This document shows, piece after piece, positions 54,696-64,000 of a stretch of DNA of 64,000 nucleotides. The position numbers were made by a program, and so were the translations under genes. The notes under the pieces were generated by a model, which searched no databases, had not been told where the DNA came from, and was given only the letters and a program-made list of their open reading frames with translations. The stretch is taken from the NCBI GenBank assembly GCA_015143295.1, contig CM026557.1, forward strand, positions 21,981,760 through 22,045,759, written 5' to 3'. The stretch's first letter is position 1, and each line of letters opens with the position of its first letter. The stretch is from Tetracentron sinense. Its lineage: Eukaryota > Streptophyta > Magnoliopsida > Trochodendrales > Trochodendraceae.

Positions 54696-57137
54696 TGTAG
54701 AGACACGAATCTTTTTCTTGTCTTTATTACAAGTATTAGGGGTATTATAATCCTTGTGATGTTTTAATGTTTATGTATTTAAATCTAATTGGTATAGTGT
54801 GATTAAGGCTAAATCAAACTTGTAAACGGAGGGATGTCATATCACACCCTGAACTTTAAAAAGCTCTAGTTTTAGCACCGTTTATCAGAAGTGAATGATT
54901 CTTAAACCATTAGAAAGGTATTGGAACCCTCTTCGAGGTTCATGTGTAATGTTTTTCCATATTTTAGTCTAAGCTAAGTCAAAAGTGGGTTTTCCGATGT
55001 TTTGTTTGATGGAATTGCAGATCAGTCAACTTTGGAGACAATTTGGTCCATAAATGAAAGGGAATTTGGAAATTCTAAAATGTCAAAAATGTTCTTTTTC
55101 GAAAGACAAATCCAACGCAAGTTGAATTATCAAAATCCAACGAACGAGTCAAAAGTTATGGCCAAAACAGTATGATGGGTCAAATTCTGGAGAGCACCGA
55201 TCGCTCAGTCAAAAGTAGCGATCAATCGGTTCACAACCGATCGATCGGTAGCTATCGACTGGTTAACTTTTTTGCATGGAAATTTTTTTCAGAGATGGTG
55301 TTTTTGACCGAGAGCTCGGTCATAACCACCGGTCGATCGGTAGGCGACCGATTGCTCGGTCATAACCACCGATCGCTCGGTCTTTCGTGTTTTTGCAGAA
55401 TTTCAGTAAGGGTTTTTTGGTCTTTTGGTCCTCAACCCTTGGGGCTATAAATAGGGATCTTATTTTGGGGTATTAGAATACTGCACCTATTTCTAACCTA
55501 ATATGACAAAAAGGGAGAGAAAACCTAGGGTTTTGAGAGAGGGATTTCTTTGAGAAGAAAGAGATAGCTTAAATTTTGCAAGGAGAGCTTGGAAAGCTTC
55601 CCCAAATCACCTCGGGAGTGTTTTGAATCCAAGGGAAGGAATCCTAAGGTCGATATACTATCATAATCAACTCTATTTTAATGTTTTGTAAATGTTAATA
55701 TGATAGGAATAATAGAATAGAGATTAGATGCATTTTTCCCAAATTTTCTATGAAGTAAGCTAATTATGGATGGAAATGTGGATTTGAATGTGGATAAAAT
55801 GTATGAAGGATGTGATTAATATGTGGATGTGGATGATATTTGGATTGTATAGAGGATTTATGGCTTGATGGAATGTTGGAAATGTAGAAGGGCAATGGAT
55901 TCATAATATGCGTAACCAAGGTGTTTGTGAAAATGCTTGAGAGGATAAATGTTATTATACTCTTATGAAATAGTGGTAAATTGATTATAAATTGTGATAT
56001 GAATTATGATAAGATATGTATATGTGATTGTTTGTTAAGTATGTTTAATTACTTGCATGGATATTGATAGTCGGGAAAGTAAGAACTTAGAGGAAAATCT
56101 CTCAAACCGGGAATTTTCTAACTATTTGATATGGGACAGTATAGTGGAGTTTCTATGGTGGGAGATCGGAATCTAAGCAATTACCAACTCGAATATTAAT
56201 TTCGACACTTAAGCACATATGCACGTGTATGTTAAGATAAGAGTCTCACAAGTCACACATGTGGACCACAAGCATGAGCATGACATACGTATGACATTCT
56301 GAATAAGCATAAGCATGACATGGTCCGTATCCGCCAAGAACTGTATGTCAACCATTTGATTCTTAAGCATGGTCCGTATCCGCCAAGAACGGCATGCCAA
56401 CCATATGATTTCTTAGACATGGTCCGTATCCGCTAAGAATGGCATGCTACATCATTGTATGATTTAAATAAGTGCATAAGCATAAGCATCTCACAAGCAC
56501 GTGGTCTCATAAGCATAAGCAGCTCATAAGTGTATTGTCTTCTAAGTCTAAGATTCTCACAAGTACACGAGTCAAGGTGATGATATGATGTATATGCGCA
56601 CACGTTCTTCCGTACTCTGATTATGTTATTATGCTATTGGATATGTTTCTAACTAAGTGCAGGTATATTATTATTGTTGGTTGGATTTTATATACACTGA
56701 GTACCTTTGTACTCAGCCGGACTTTGTCTTGGCAGGTTTAGAGCAAGAGTACATGGCGGAGCCGTGGATTGAGGAAGCTTGCATCGAAGAAGGTGGTGAA
56801 GGTGAGCCTTCCGAAAAATGAACCGGAGGCTTGGGTGGCTACACCTATTAGTTTATGTTTGTTTGGTTGTGATTTTTGTAATAGACTTTTAGATGATGTT
56901 GCTCATTTGATTACTTTATAGTTAAGTTTTAGACATTTTGTTTATGTTGGATTTTATTATGTTAGGTAGATGACTGTTATACATAATAGTTTGAGTTTGA
57001 TGAAATCAGAATTTTGTTATCCTCATTTTTAGAGACTCATGTAGTAGCCTTATATGTATGGTTTTTAAGTAGGTTTAAGTAATGTGGCGAAATTCCAAAG
57101 TCCTATATTAGCCTTGTGGGATTTTGGGGTCGTTACA
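54696..57137 (+). mobile_element. Solo LTR, gypsy-type, 2442 bp, inserted at the MULE edge
   Basis: It begins TGTAGAGACACG and ends GGGGTCGTTACA between exact CTTAT duplications (54691-54695 and 57138-57142). A TATA box GCTATAAATAGGG lies at 55443-55455. CCGATCGCTCGGT-type palindromes lie upstream at 55175-55385. Repeats ATGGTCCGTATCCGC(C/T)AAGAA are at 56320, 56370 and 56418. A stem-loop CTGAGTACCTTTGTACTCAG is at 56697-56716. Its layout parallels the gypsy LTR at 42735 although most bases differ. Confidence 0.85.
56753..56821 (+). other. Short acidic reading frame in a solo LTR
   Basis: ATG to TGA, 22 residues, MAEPWIEEACIEEGGEGEPS plus two. It occupies the same place after the stem-loop as PEPWVDEEYVEEP in the gypsy LTR (44363 on) and APGPWVEEELGEEEP in the solo LTR at 39733-41610 (minus strand). 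Whether it is translated is unknown. Confidence 0.4.
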
Positions 57138-57289
57138 CTTATCTTTCTTTTTTTTGACGAAAAGATAATTTTTATTTACACCTCCTATTGTGACAGTGAT
57201 GTGTGTCAACCGAGTTTCACTTCCTTTAATTCGGTGTGACAGTTGTGATGCTCATCTATAAGCACAGCTTCCAATGCTATTCATTTAAC

Positions 57290-57475
57290 AATAGATACTA
57301 ACACCACTAATACTAACCCTTTGGGTTAAATAATCTAACCTTGGTTTTCAAAATAATATACTAAAAAATATTAATCCTAAGGATTAAAACTTATTAACCA
57401 AAGTTAGAAGGATAATTAAATGGGCTTTGTGAGTGGATTGAAGTCTCCTGAATTCAATCACAATTGGATAGGACC
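57290..57475. repeat. FB foldback element
   Basis: ACTAACCCTTTGGGTTAAATAATC and CCTTGGTTTTCAAAA on the left, TTAACCAAAGTTAGAAGG on the right. Block C lacks it at 11335-11345 (CCTACCAAAGAGTAG). Confidence 0.6.
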
Positions 57476-57914
57476 CACACTCACCAGAGAGTAGAGTACC
57501 ATAAAAAAAATTCTTTATTTAAATAAGAGATTATGTAAGCTATGTCTATGTACTTATGTACTATAGAGGGCTCCTCCCATTTTTTTCTTTTCCCAACAAT
57601 TAGAGAGAGAAAGACGTGTATAAGGGTCTAGGCTTCGGAAGGGGTATATAATGGTCCACAATTACTCCATTACTTAGGCACTTTTAGATGATCAGTGCGT
57701 GGGATTATTCTTATGGCACATTAGCAGTAATGCTAATAAATACAAAAAATTCAATAATGGGATCTCCACATATCTTTTTCATTCAGGCCTTTTCATCCAG
57801 TTTAAACTGAAAATTTAGGCCAGACCCATAAACGTAGGGCGGTTTATGGCGAGCTAACGGGTCTTTATTACATAGGATAACCCTTTTGCCACTTAATTAT
57901 GAATTATTTTTTTG

Positions 57915-58075
57915 GAACAAGGGTATCCGGGCCTCTTAGAGCATCCAACTAAGTTTCTCGAGCCGTGCAGATCCCTTATACTACACAACCAGGAAAGCCA
58001 GATAAATCCCGAAGGGTGGCCGACAAGTTGAAGAGACTCGAACTCAAGACCTCCCCTTCAACCCAATTATAAACA
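57915..58075 (-). mobile_element. Possible SINE, minus strand
   Basis: The reverse complement has a B-box-like GGTCTTGAGTTCGAGTC (58023-58039) about 30 bases from one end, and a body CTTCGGGATTTATCTGGC. The A box is not clear and no target duplication was found. It is absent from block C. Confidence 0.4.
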
Positions 58076-58500
58076 AAGTTGTTAATTAAATCTATTCATT
58101 GTATATTTTAGAGGACTATTGGCCTAGATTAGATGGGTTGATGAGTCAACAACCCTCTTAACACCAAGAGTATGTTGGATTTAAAGTGGATCCACCATTT
58201 TTGTAATTTTACTACAGGAAGTGGATCTGATTCTGATTTCTGACAGTTTTTCAGCTTCAGGGACAATTTCAGGGGGTGGTTTTTAAGGTTATGCAACTAA
58301 GGCAGTTTCAACCAGCAGATGAGTTGTTTATTCGGGTTTCTTGGCATCCGAATCCGATTGAGGCTTTGTTGGTGGTACGGGATCAGGATCCAGTGGAATC
58401 ACTGTAGGTATGTCAGGCTCTCTGGCATCTGTTACTGCCTCTCCAGCCACCATAGGTCAAATTTTGATTGTTTTAGTCATGGTGTTGGCGTGTCAAACTT

Positions 58501-58675
58501 TTTATTATTTTTTTGGTAAACGTGGGTATCCTCGCTGAGACTCAGACTAGTCCCACATGATGCATAAGTAAATCCCCAACCTATACATCCAATATTGAGA
58601 GGAGCCCAAATTCAATCTCAAGACCTCCGGGTTTACGGGTTCGTCCTTTGACCACTAGGCTACACCCCCGAGGAT
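58501..58675 (-). mobile_element. tRNA-derived SINE (family S1), minus strand
   Basis: It is the reverse complement of the family at 12081 and 25721, with the A box complement CCACTAGGCTACAC at 58652-58665. A 16-bp target duplication with one mismatch flanks it (58485-58500 TTGGCGTGTCAAACTT and 58676-58691 TTGGTGTGTCAAACTT). The poly-A end appears as T7 at about 58508. Confidence 0.88.
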
Positions 58676-58691
58676 TTGGTGTGTCAAACTT

Positions 58692-59929
58692 CACTTTCTC
58701 CTTTTCCAACCAATAATGGTGGTAATGACGTTGGAGGTAACATGGGCGATGAAAACTACCAAGCAGTTACAAGAGGTTTTTCAAATTAGAATATAGTTAT
58801 CGAGCCCATGGTAAATGCTGGGTAGTCAAGTGCAGAGCAGATAACTGTTGAAAAAAGAATCGTTTATGTGGTAAATAATTTATAAGAATAGAGAGGAAAA
58901 GTAAATATAACAAGAAATATGTAAATCAAAATTAAGTAGAAATATTTAAATTCCAAATGAATTATTTCAAACTTGGAAATGATCTTTTTTATTCTTGAAC
59001 AATGAGTAGTGGCAAAAAGATTGATCAAGAAATAGATTAGATTAGTAAGAGAGAATGTGCTAAACTATTCACAAGGAAAAAAATTTCTAATATTTATCCT
59101 AATGAAACAATTAGTTATGATGATAAAATATTAGAATCACCAAAAGAAATGATTGGGTTATTTGTAAATTTAACCAACTCCAATTCTTTTATCAATTAAC
59201 ATCCAATAAAGATTTCATAAAACTTTTATCACTGAGTTTACAACTTTTCAAGAATATATTAGATGATGAATTAGTAGTTGTTGTTCTTATTTCTTTAGTA
59301 CCTTCAATGGAATTCCTAATTTCTTATATCTGTCATTTTCCTTGGACTATTTAAAGTAGCATTCAAGCTCATTTTCCAACCTCATATTAAAATAATCTAA
59401 ATAGACCCGACTCGATGAATTCAATTACTATTAAAAAGGTATATAAAAGATCATTTGGCCATATAGGTTTCCTCTTGTTTGAACTGGACTTTGAAGCCAA
59501 ATTTCACTATTGATAGAGGATTCTGATGGCTAATCATAACCCATACATATTTCAATTGTCGAGGTTGAAGAAGTTATCATCAATCTTCTAATCTACCATT
59601 CACATTTTGAGTGGTTGAACCGACCATTTAACCTGTATCCCTGGAAGTCTCCTATGACAATACCAATAGGGTTGATCATCAATTTCGGGTTTGGGACTTT
59701 GGGTACTATGGTATTGCGCCAAGGTTAACAATCCTTCACGTAGAGGAAAGTTAATGGCATTTTTGTAAATATTAAGAGAATAAAACCAGTTTTCTTCATA
59801 TTTACAAAAATGTCAATGTTGACGTGCCTGCGAGAACGTTATTAACACGCGCGCGCACACACAAAATGTATCAAAATTATACGCCACTTGCAATCATTTA
59901 AGCCATTCATTAGGATAAATAATAGCATG
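58692..59929. other. Non-coding, end of block D and beyond
   Basis: 58800-59510 pairs with 16370-17060. 59515-59929 is unique here and shows no gene; it has an alternating GC/AC run ACACGCGCGCGCACACACA at about 59847. Confidence 0.5.
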
Positions 59930-60220
59930 CAGTGTTGTCAGAACCCGGACCGGATCGGACCGGCCAGTCGAACCAGTGGAACCGGGAACACAACCCTCAC
60001 CGGTTCCCAAAATCTTCAAAATCGGAATTATTTGAGAACCAACAAGAACTGGTGACAAAACCAGTTGGGAACTAGTCAGAACCGATCAAAACCAGGAAAA
60101 ATTAAGAAAGAATGAAAATAAATTATTTTTTTGCAAAAAGTACACGGTCGAACCGGACCGGTTGAACCGGAAACCGGCCACTCTACCAGTTCGATGCCCG
60201 GTCCGGTTATGAAAACATTG
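59930..60220. mobile_element. hAT-type MITE, 291 bp, exact 8-bp target duplication
   Basis: The ends are CAGTGTTGTCAGAACCCGGA and, inward from the right, CAATGTTTTCATAACCGGAC. ATAGCATG flanks both sides exactly (59922-59929 and 60221-60228). The interior is dense in CCGG-type words (GGACCGGTTGAACCGG). Confidence 0.88.
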
Positions 60221-60299
60221 ATAGCATGTCACCAAACCCAACACCATTGGGGTTTGGAATGAATATGCTATGGTAATTTTTTCAAGGAAAAATACTTGA

Positions 60300-61885
60300 G
60301 AGGGAAACAATTTTGGCTGGTTTTGCCTAATTTAGGTAGCTCAGCTAATTGGTTACATATATGTCGATTGATGAAGGAATTTTGGCTTAATTGTTTGTGG
60401 TTGGTGGGTAATGGAGCTTTGATTAGTTTTGGCTTGATATAAGGATCCTGGATGTTCCTCTAATCCTTGTCGACTTCTCATCCGGTTCATTTCCCTGTTA
60501 TTGCAGATTTTTTGGACTGTCATAGATCTTGAGATTTATCTATTGTTCAGAATGTTTTAGATCAATATACAAAAGAGACTGTTCAGGCCAGTGGCTTCTT
60601 CATCTCAGAGATCCCTTATAAAATCGTCTAAAAACTCTCTAATAATGGCACTTTCAGTTTCTGATGGTTGGAATTATGCTCATCATCAGCTCCCTCCTGT
60701 ATCTTGGAACAACTTCATATGGAACAAAAGGATTCCAACTAAAATAAGCATTTCCGGTTGGAGGACTTTCAATAATGTTATTACAGTTGATGCAAATGTG
60801 CAAAATCTGGATATTCCATCATCTAGTTGCTGGTCTTGCTCTGATGAAAGTAATATAGAATCTCTCACGCATCTCTTAATTTCGAGCCATCTAGCTTCAG
60901 CAATTTAGATTTATTTTGAGAGGATTTGCAGCATAAATATTTTATAGAATATTAACATCCAATGCAAATTAATGAGCTGATTTTCTAATGCTCATATATC
61001 AGCCTTCATAGGCTTTCTTAAATCTTTTGTTCCTTTATTTATTATTTGGGAAGTTTGGAAGAAGAGTTGCTTGAGAAGATTTGAAGATAAAATTAATACA
61101 ACTCAATCGATTATTTAGAAAAGTTTAAGATGGGTGAATCTTTCTTGTAATGTTTTTCCAGTGGTGATTAATTCTCTCACCAATAAGCATGTAGCTTCTA
61201 TCATGCGTATTCAACCATTGCCAGCAGCCTTGAAAAACATTCTTATTTGCAAATGGTCATTTCCTATGCCAGGAAGAATGAAATTTAATATTAATGATGT
61301 TGTGAAATGTAATCCTGGGCTTACTGGAGAAGGTGTTAGGGACCATCGTGATTTTATTGTAGGTTTCTACAAATTTTATGGCATTGCTTCAACCTCTTTG
61401 GCTGAGATCAGAGCCTTGTTAGATGGGCTTCAGCTTTGTGTGAATTTGAACTTCATGAATGTGAAAATTGAATCAGATTCTATGCTGGTGGTCTAATCCA
61501 TTTTTTTTCTTGGCATACTCTTCCTGGGTCAATGTGGAATTGGTAAAAATGTATTTGCCCTAATTGAATTTCACTACTGGGCATGATTTCAGAGAAGCTA
61601 ATACTGTTGTTGATCATTTGACTAATTTAGCTTGTACTTCTCAAGGCTCGGGTGTTTTTAACTCCATTTCTGATGTACCTTATCAAGTTTGTGGAGCTAT
61701 CAAATTGGAAATTGGATAAACTGGGGTTTGGAAATATTCAGACTAGACAATTCTTGTAATCTCTTTGTTTTCAAGGCGTTTTGTTTTTATGTCCCTCCTT
61801 ATTTTCTTGTAAACTCCTTATTTTTAGTCTAATAAACAGGTTGGGGTCTACCAAACCCCTGCTCTCTCTAGTGGCTTAAAAAAAC
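60300..61885 (+). pseudogene. LINE ORF2 C-terminal half (zinc-finger and RNase H), pseudogene
   Basis: The early part reads LWLVGNGALISFG, the linker after the RT domain of plant LINEs. The open piece 60591-60908 holds the zf-RVT region (WNKRIPTKISISGWRTF, CWSCSDESNIESLTHLL). The open piece 61134-61496 is an RNase H fold (MPGRMKFNINDVVKCNPGLT, LAEIRALLDGLQLC, IESDSMLVV), where DG(A/S) near the start is usual and here is DV. REANTVVDHL follows after a stop. The 3' UTR has GGGGTCTACCAAACCCC and ends in a short A-run at about 61880. RT and ORF1 are absent. Stops and frame changes show it is dead. Confidence 0.82.
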
Positions 61886-62633
61886 CACTGGGAAGTGGAA
61901 AAAGTTCAATGACCCCAATAAGGATACAAATGTCTCTTGATCACTTTACAGAGGAGCATGAGTCAGTGGGATAAAGAATTTATCTCTGATCTCCCGGGCT
62001 TTAAGACTGCTAATTGTAATGTTGAAGTGGCGGTCAATGATCTCTTTTATCTTTCATCCTATAGGAAGGTGGAGGATTTTTATGGTTCGTCAGCACGAAG
62101 CTGAAGCTGAAGCTGAAGCTGAAGCTGAAGCTGAGGCTAGGCTCAATATTTCCTTCACCTCAGGCTCATATTTTAGCCCAAGAGGACAATTGCCATCACA
62201 CAAGTCCAAACGACCCCAAAAATCCAAGTTTGTACCTAGCGATGTCTACTGATTTTCCTAGCTGTGAATGCCAATATTGCCAAGCAGGTTATCCAAGATC
62301 CTTCTGGTTCTGTGTGGTGATGAACAAGTATCAGTTTCACATCTCCTGTTATCTTGCCCGTGGCCCATTGTTTGGTTTGGGCCTCCTCCGAAAATCCGGG
62401 TTCCTATTTCGGAGCCTCCCCATTTCGCCTTAATTTTGAGACATAACAATAGGAAAATTTATTTCATTTTAATAATAAAGTGATCTATATCTTTAAAACA
62501 AGAAGCTCTTTGATTTCAGGAGATGATCAATGTAACTAATACAATCTTTATGCATGTCCACAAAAACACTAGCCAACCATGCACATTATTCAAATATGAT
62601 CTACAGTATACAAATTAACGAGCTAACATTTCT
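61886..62633. other. Downstream region with a GAAGCT hexamer repeat
   Basis: A 48-residue frame at 61958-62104 (MSQWDKEFISDLPGFKTANC...) after a CTTTACAG acceptor-like site is unrecognised and may be a gene fragment. It ends inside a (GCTGAA)n tract at 62097-62134 that in another frame reads as an (EA)n run. The rest, to the aldehyde oxidase stop codon, would be that gene's 3' flank. Confidence 0.4.
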
Positions 62634-62848
62634 TTAATGACTAAGCAGGCTTTGTAAATACCTCTCTACGTTGTCCAATCCACAAAGCTCCTTGACAACA
62701 GGCATGGTTGCAGGGACCTCTAACTGGAATAACGAATGAGAAGCATCTGATCCACTCCAAGAGAAAAACTCTTTCCTGGCTTCTTTAATGGCTGCTCTTG
62801 TTGCACAGTGAACTGATACTGCTAGAAGTAATGGTGGCTCCCCAGAGG
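62634..62848 (-). CDS. Aldehyde oxidase, last exon (C-terminal 70 residues)
   Basis: A molybdenum-flavin enzyme of the xanthine dehydrogenase/aldehyde oxidase family. Plant members oxidise aldehydes such as abscisic or indole-3-acetaldehyde in the cytosol. The exon starts after the acceptor TTTTTTGTGCAG (AG at 62849-62850), carries two bases of a split codon, then SGEPPLLLAVSVHCATRAAI, and ends CGLDNVERYLQSLLSH and TAA. The GEPP glutamate is the active-site base near the molybdenum centre in this family, as known from homologous structures. HCATRAAIKEAR and CGLD.VE.YL are typical of plant aldehyde oxidases rather than xanthine dehydrogenases. The frame is clean, so this looks like a living gene whose upstream exons lie to the right. 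Which aldehyde it uses cannot be told. Confidence 0.85.
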
Positions 62849-64000
62849 CTGCACAAAAAAGAGTCAATTAACCCGAGAGATATCAAAGAAAATTTACTAG
62901 TAATCTTGCTCATGTTGGATAATGATATATGGTAGTGTGGTTACACTATTTGTGTGTATTCAAATCATCATCATCACTAAGTTTCTTTTACCAACTATTT
63001 TGGGTCAGCAACTGAATCCTGTTCTGTCATTCCAATCTATCTAGAGCTACATCTTCTGTTACATGTGAATGATTTCAAATATTTTATTTATTAATAAAAG
63101 GATGATATATGGATCAAAAGAGGAAGTACAAGGCAAATGGATATGTAGGCAACCCCATGCAGGTTAAGCTCCACTAGGTTAGAAAATTAGGTTAGTTTCC
63201 ATTTTGTCAATTGCTTGCTAATATGATTTATTTCTTATCTTAGATAGTTTCTTGAATTTGGCATGCACATGACATTTTGGGTGAAAGACAATTGTTTTAG
63301 CATATTTCCTTCTTTACCTTGTCACCATTTCAGCATGTTTCTATGTTACTCTAACATGATTATCTAAATAGCATGTTATTAAATTACAAAGTTCCATTAA
63401 GAGCATTCCTAGCAGCCTCATCAAATTTTACTCACCAAAATAGCCAAAACTCACTTTTTTCTATTTTGGCTATCCACTTTTTTAAAACACTCCCAGGAAC
63501 CTCACCAATTTAACAAAAAAAGAAGGGAGAGAGAGACATTATTTTATTATTTGTGTGGGAATATTTGTGTGGGAAAACAAAAAAGGAATGGAGATAGAAA
63601 TATTATTTTATTTATTTGTGTGGGACCACAATAAAGGAAGGGAGAGAGACATTATTCTATTATTTGTGTGGGACCACAAAAAGGAAGGGAGAGATGAAGA
63701 TTTGGTTTGGTGAGTGTACAGCACTCACAAGTTTGGTGAGTACTGTACACTCTTCAAACCAAAATGGTTATTTTGAAGAGGCTGCTGGAGACCCCTTTTT
63801 ACAATTTTTAGTGTTTTGGCTCACCAAAACACATTTGGTGAGGCTGCTAGGAATGCTCTAAGGTTTCCATTTGTTTAATTCGGATTTTGGAAGTAGGTAA
63901 CAACCTTTAGTGGATGTTTAAGGGTATCTAACTCGTTCCCTTAAACATAAATGAATCTCTTAGCTAGATTTCTAATTCTAGACTTTGTCTTATCCACTAA
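62849..64000 (-). other. Intron of the aldehyde oxidase gene (inferred)
   Basis: No further aldehyde oxidase coding sequence was found up to the window edge, so this is probably one long intron. It contains the MITE at 63401-63858. The donor site must lie beyond 64000 or in sequence I failed to recognise. Confidence 0.5.
63401..63858. mobile_element. Harbinger/Tourist-like MITE, exact TAA target duplication
   Basis: The ends are GAGCATTCCTAGCAGCCTCA and its reverse complement (one inverted repeat of over 20 bp). TAA flanks both sides (63398-63400 and 63859-63861). The interior carries a three-copy repeat TTATTTGTGTGGGA...AAGGAAGGGAGAGA (about 63546-63695). Confidence 0.88.

Larger units (their letters stand above)
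52133..59515 (+). repeat. Segmental duplication, block D (partner of block C)
   Basis: With 42168-42240 this matches block C anchor by anchor. Private insertions in D are the TIR/gypsy complex before it, the MULE and solo LTR at 53634-57137, the foldback at 57290 and the SINE at 58501. No host gene seen. Confidence 0.75.

Noticed and set aside
55172..55450. 92-residue plus-strand frame rich in Arg/Ser
   Set aside because: It is produced by the palindrome cluster (CCGATCGCTCGG words) of the solo LTR, upstream of its TATA box.
62230..62483. Three overlapping frames on both strands
   Set aside because: No domain, mutually overlapping, and located in the 3' flank of the aldehyde oxidase gene.

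Overview
The window is a transposon-saturated piece of a flowering-plant nuclear genome. The evidence is Ty1/copia and chromodomain Ty3/gypsy elements, CACTA, Mutator-like (MULE), hAT and Harbinger elements, tRNA-derived SINEs, plant LINEs, intron-bearing reading frames and a plant-type aldehyde oxidase exon. I cannot name the species. Most protein-like reading frames belong to decayed mobile elements. Host genes are sparse: two related small secreted cysteine-rich (thionin-like) peptide genes, at 19.8 kb and 27.6 kb, and the last exon of an aldehyde oxidase gene at 62.6-62.8 kb that runs leftward and continues past the right edge.

Layout. 0-2.2 kb: Harbinger-type MITEs and a foldback element. 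2.26-8.19 kb: a complete but degenerate Copia element with both LTRs. 8.7-10.0 kb: tandem repeats and a MITE with an expanded GTG tract. 10.35-17.06 kb (block C) is a diverged direct duplicate of 42.17-42.24 plus 52.13-59.5 kb (block D). Each copy collected its own LINE, SINE, MITE and LTR insertions, so each serves as an empty-site reference for the other. 17.07-17.26 kb is a broken CACTA end. 17.26-20.15 kb (block A) and 21.93-27.97 kb (block B) are a second direct duplication, and this one carries the two cysteine-rich peptide genes. Solo LTRs interrupt or adjoin these blocks at 20.16-21.35 and 22.53-25.10 kb, the second with an hAT-like element nested in it. 29.32-38.74 kb is a CACTA transposon (3-bp target duplication TCT) carrying a Ulp1-like protease. 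A MULE at 31.47-35.63 kb is nested in it; its transposase has a FAR1-type DNA-binding region, a MULE catalytic region, a SWIM finger, an AT-hook and a C-terminal OTU protease domain. 39.73-41.61 kb is an antisense solo LTR. 42.24-52.13 kb is a short TIR transposon split by an 8.75-kb gypsy element. 53.63-57.14 kb is a non-autonomous MULE with a 2.4-kb solo LTR landed in its target duplication. 59.9-61.9 kb holds an hAT MITE and a LINE pseudogene. 62.6-64.0 kb is the aldehyde oxidase exon and an intron containing a MITE.

The most unusual points are: (1) a ubiquitin-type OTU protease in a MULE that sits inside a CACTA carrying a SUMO-type Ulp1 protease; (2) clusters of short palindromes in the LTRs of several families, with different palindrome words in each; (3) a stem-loop followed by a short acidic reading frame shared by three gypsy-type LTRs; and (4) target-site duplications that allow the insertion order to be read almost base by base. 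All boundaries and alignments were made by eye.
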